From an uncultured Bacilli bacterium (GTDB lineage Bacteria > Bacillota_I > Bacilli_A > RF39 > UBA660): DNA of 6,488 bases. Numbering within the stretch: position 1 is the stretch's first letter; each line of letters opens with the position of its first letter. Where the stretch lies: positions 1-6,488 of the forward strand of contig CANPXQ010000053.1 of the NCBI GenBank assembly GCA_947586295.1. Reading direction: 5' to 3'. The position numbers and the translations under genes were made by a program. Shown piece by piece: positions 6,472-6,488 of this stretch. The notes beneath the pieces were generated by a model. That model saw only the letters and a program-made list of their open reading frames with translations. It did no database searches and was not told the DNA's origin.

Positions 6472-6488
6472 TTTTATCACTCACTTTT

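Larger units (their letters stand above)
114..6480 (-). other. Five-gene, translationally coupled operon
   Basis: Five minus-strand genes run without a real intergenic gap. rbgA and rnhB overlap by 20 bases, rnhB and the hypothetical gene by 14, the hypothetical stop abuts the LtaS-like ATG, and topA starts 8 bases after the LtaS-like stop. No internal terminator is apparent, and one hairpin with a T-run closes the array. Co-transcription is inferred from this spacing. The operon may extend further to the right, outside the window. Confidence 0.8.

Noticed and set aside
6478..6480. GTG as the rbgA start
   Set aside because: The ATG at 6469-6471 has an SD-like AGTGAG at 8 bases, and the family begins close to the WYPGHM motif. 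The GTG form is possible but adds only three residues.

Overview
The window is a strongly AT-rich stretch of bacterial DNA, apparently from a low-GC Bacillota-type genome (Bacilli, or the uncultured Erysipelotrichia/RF39/Acholeplasma-like lineages around it). The evidence is the base composition, AGA- and A/T-ending codon use, strong GGAGG-type ribosome binding sites, and the rbgA-rnhB-...-topA gene order known from Bacillota. The genes end in TAA, TAG or TGA, and rbgA ends in TGA at the expected family length, so the standard bacterial code applies, not the Mycoplasma code. A species cannot be named from this sequence.

All five genes lie on the minus strand, so transcription runs from right to left. 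In order they are rbgA/ylqF (ribosome-assembly GTPase, right edge), rnhB (RNase HII), an unrecognised 268-residue coiled-coil protein with a two-helix membrane hairpin, an LtaS-type lipoteichoic-acid synthase/phosphoglycerol transferase of 679 residues, and topA (DNA topoisomerase I). Neighbours overlap by 20 and 14 bases, abut exactly, or are 8 bases apart. Every internal ribosome binding site lies inside or across the end of the preceding gene, so this reads as one translationally coupled operon whose promoter is outside the window.

Positions 1-113 are the only non-coding stretch. It holds the U-tract of a small intrinsic terminator whose hairpin straddles the topA stop codon, a pair of direct TTGTAAA repeats, a run of TA dinucleotides, and a plausible promoter plus ribosome binding site for a further minus-strand gene starting at or just beyond position 1.

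Three genes (rbgA, rnhB, topA) are information-processing housekeeping genes: 50S subunit maturation, removal of ribonucleotides from DNA, and relaxation of negative supercoils. The two genes between rnhB and topA are membrane/envelope genes and are not the usual occupants of that position (in Bacillus subtilis, sucCD and dprA lie there, among others). This insertion, the divergent LtaS-like active site, the uncharacterised coupled membrane protein, and the TA tract in the candidate promoter spacer are the points most worth a second look. I see no CRISPR array, transposon, tRNA or rRNA, and no clear evidence of a wholly new system.
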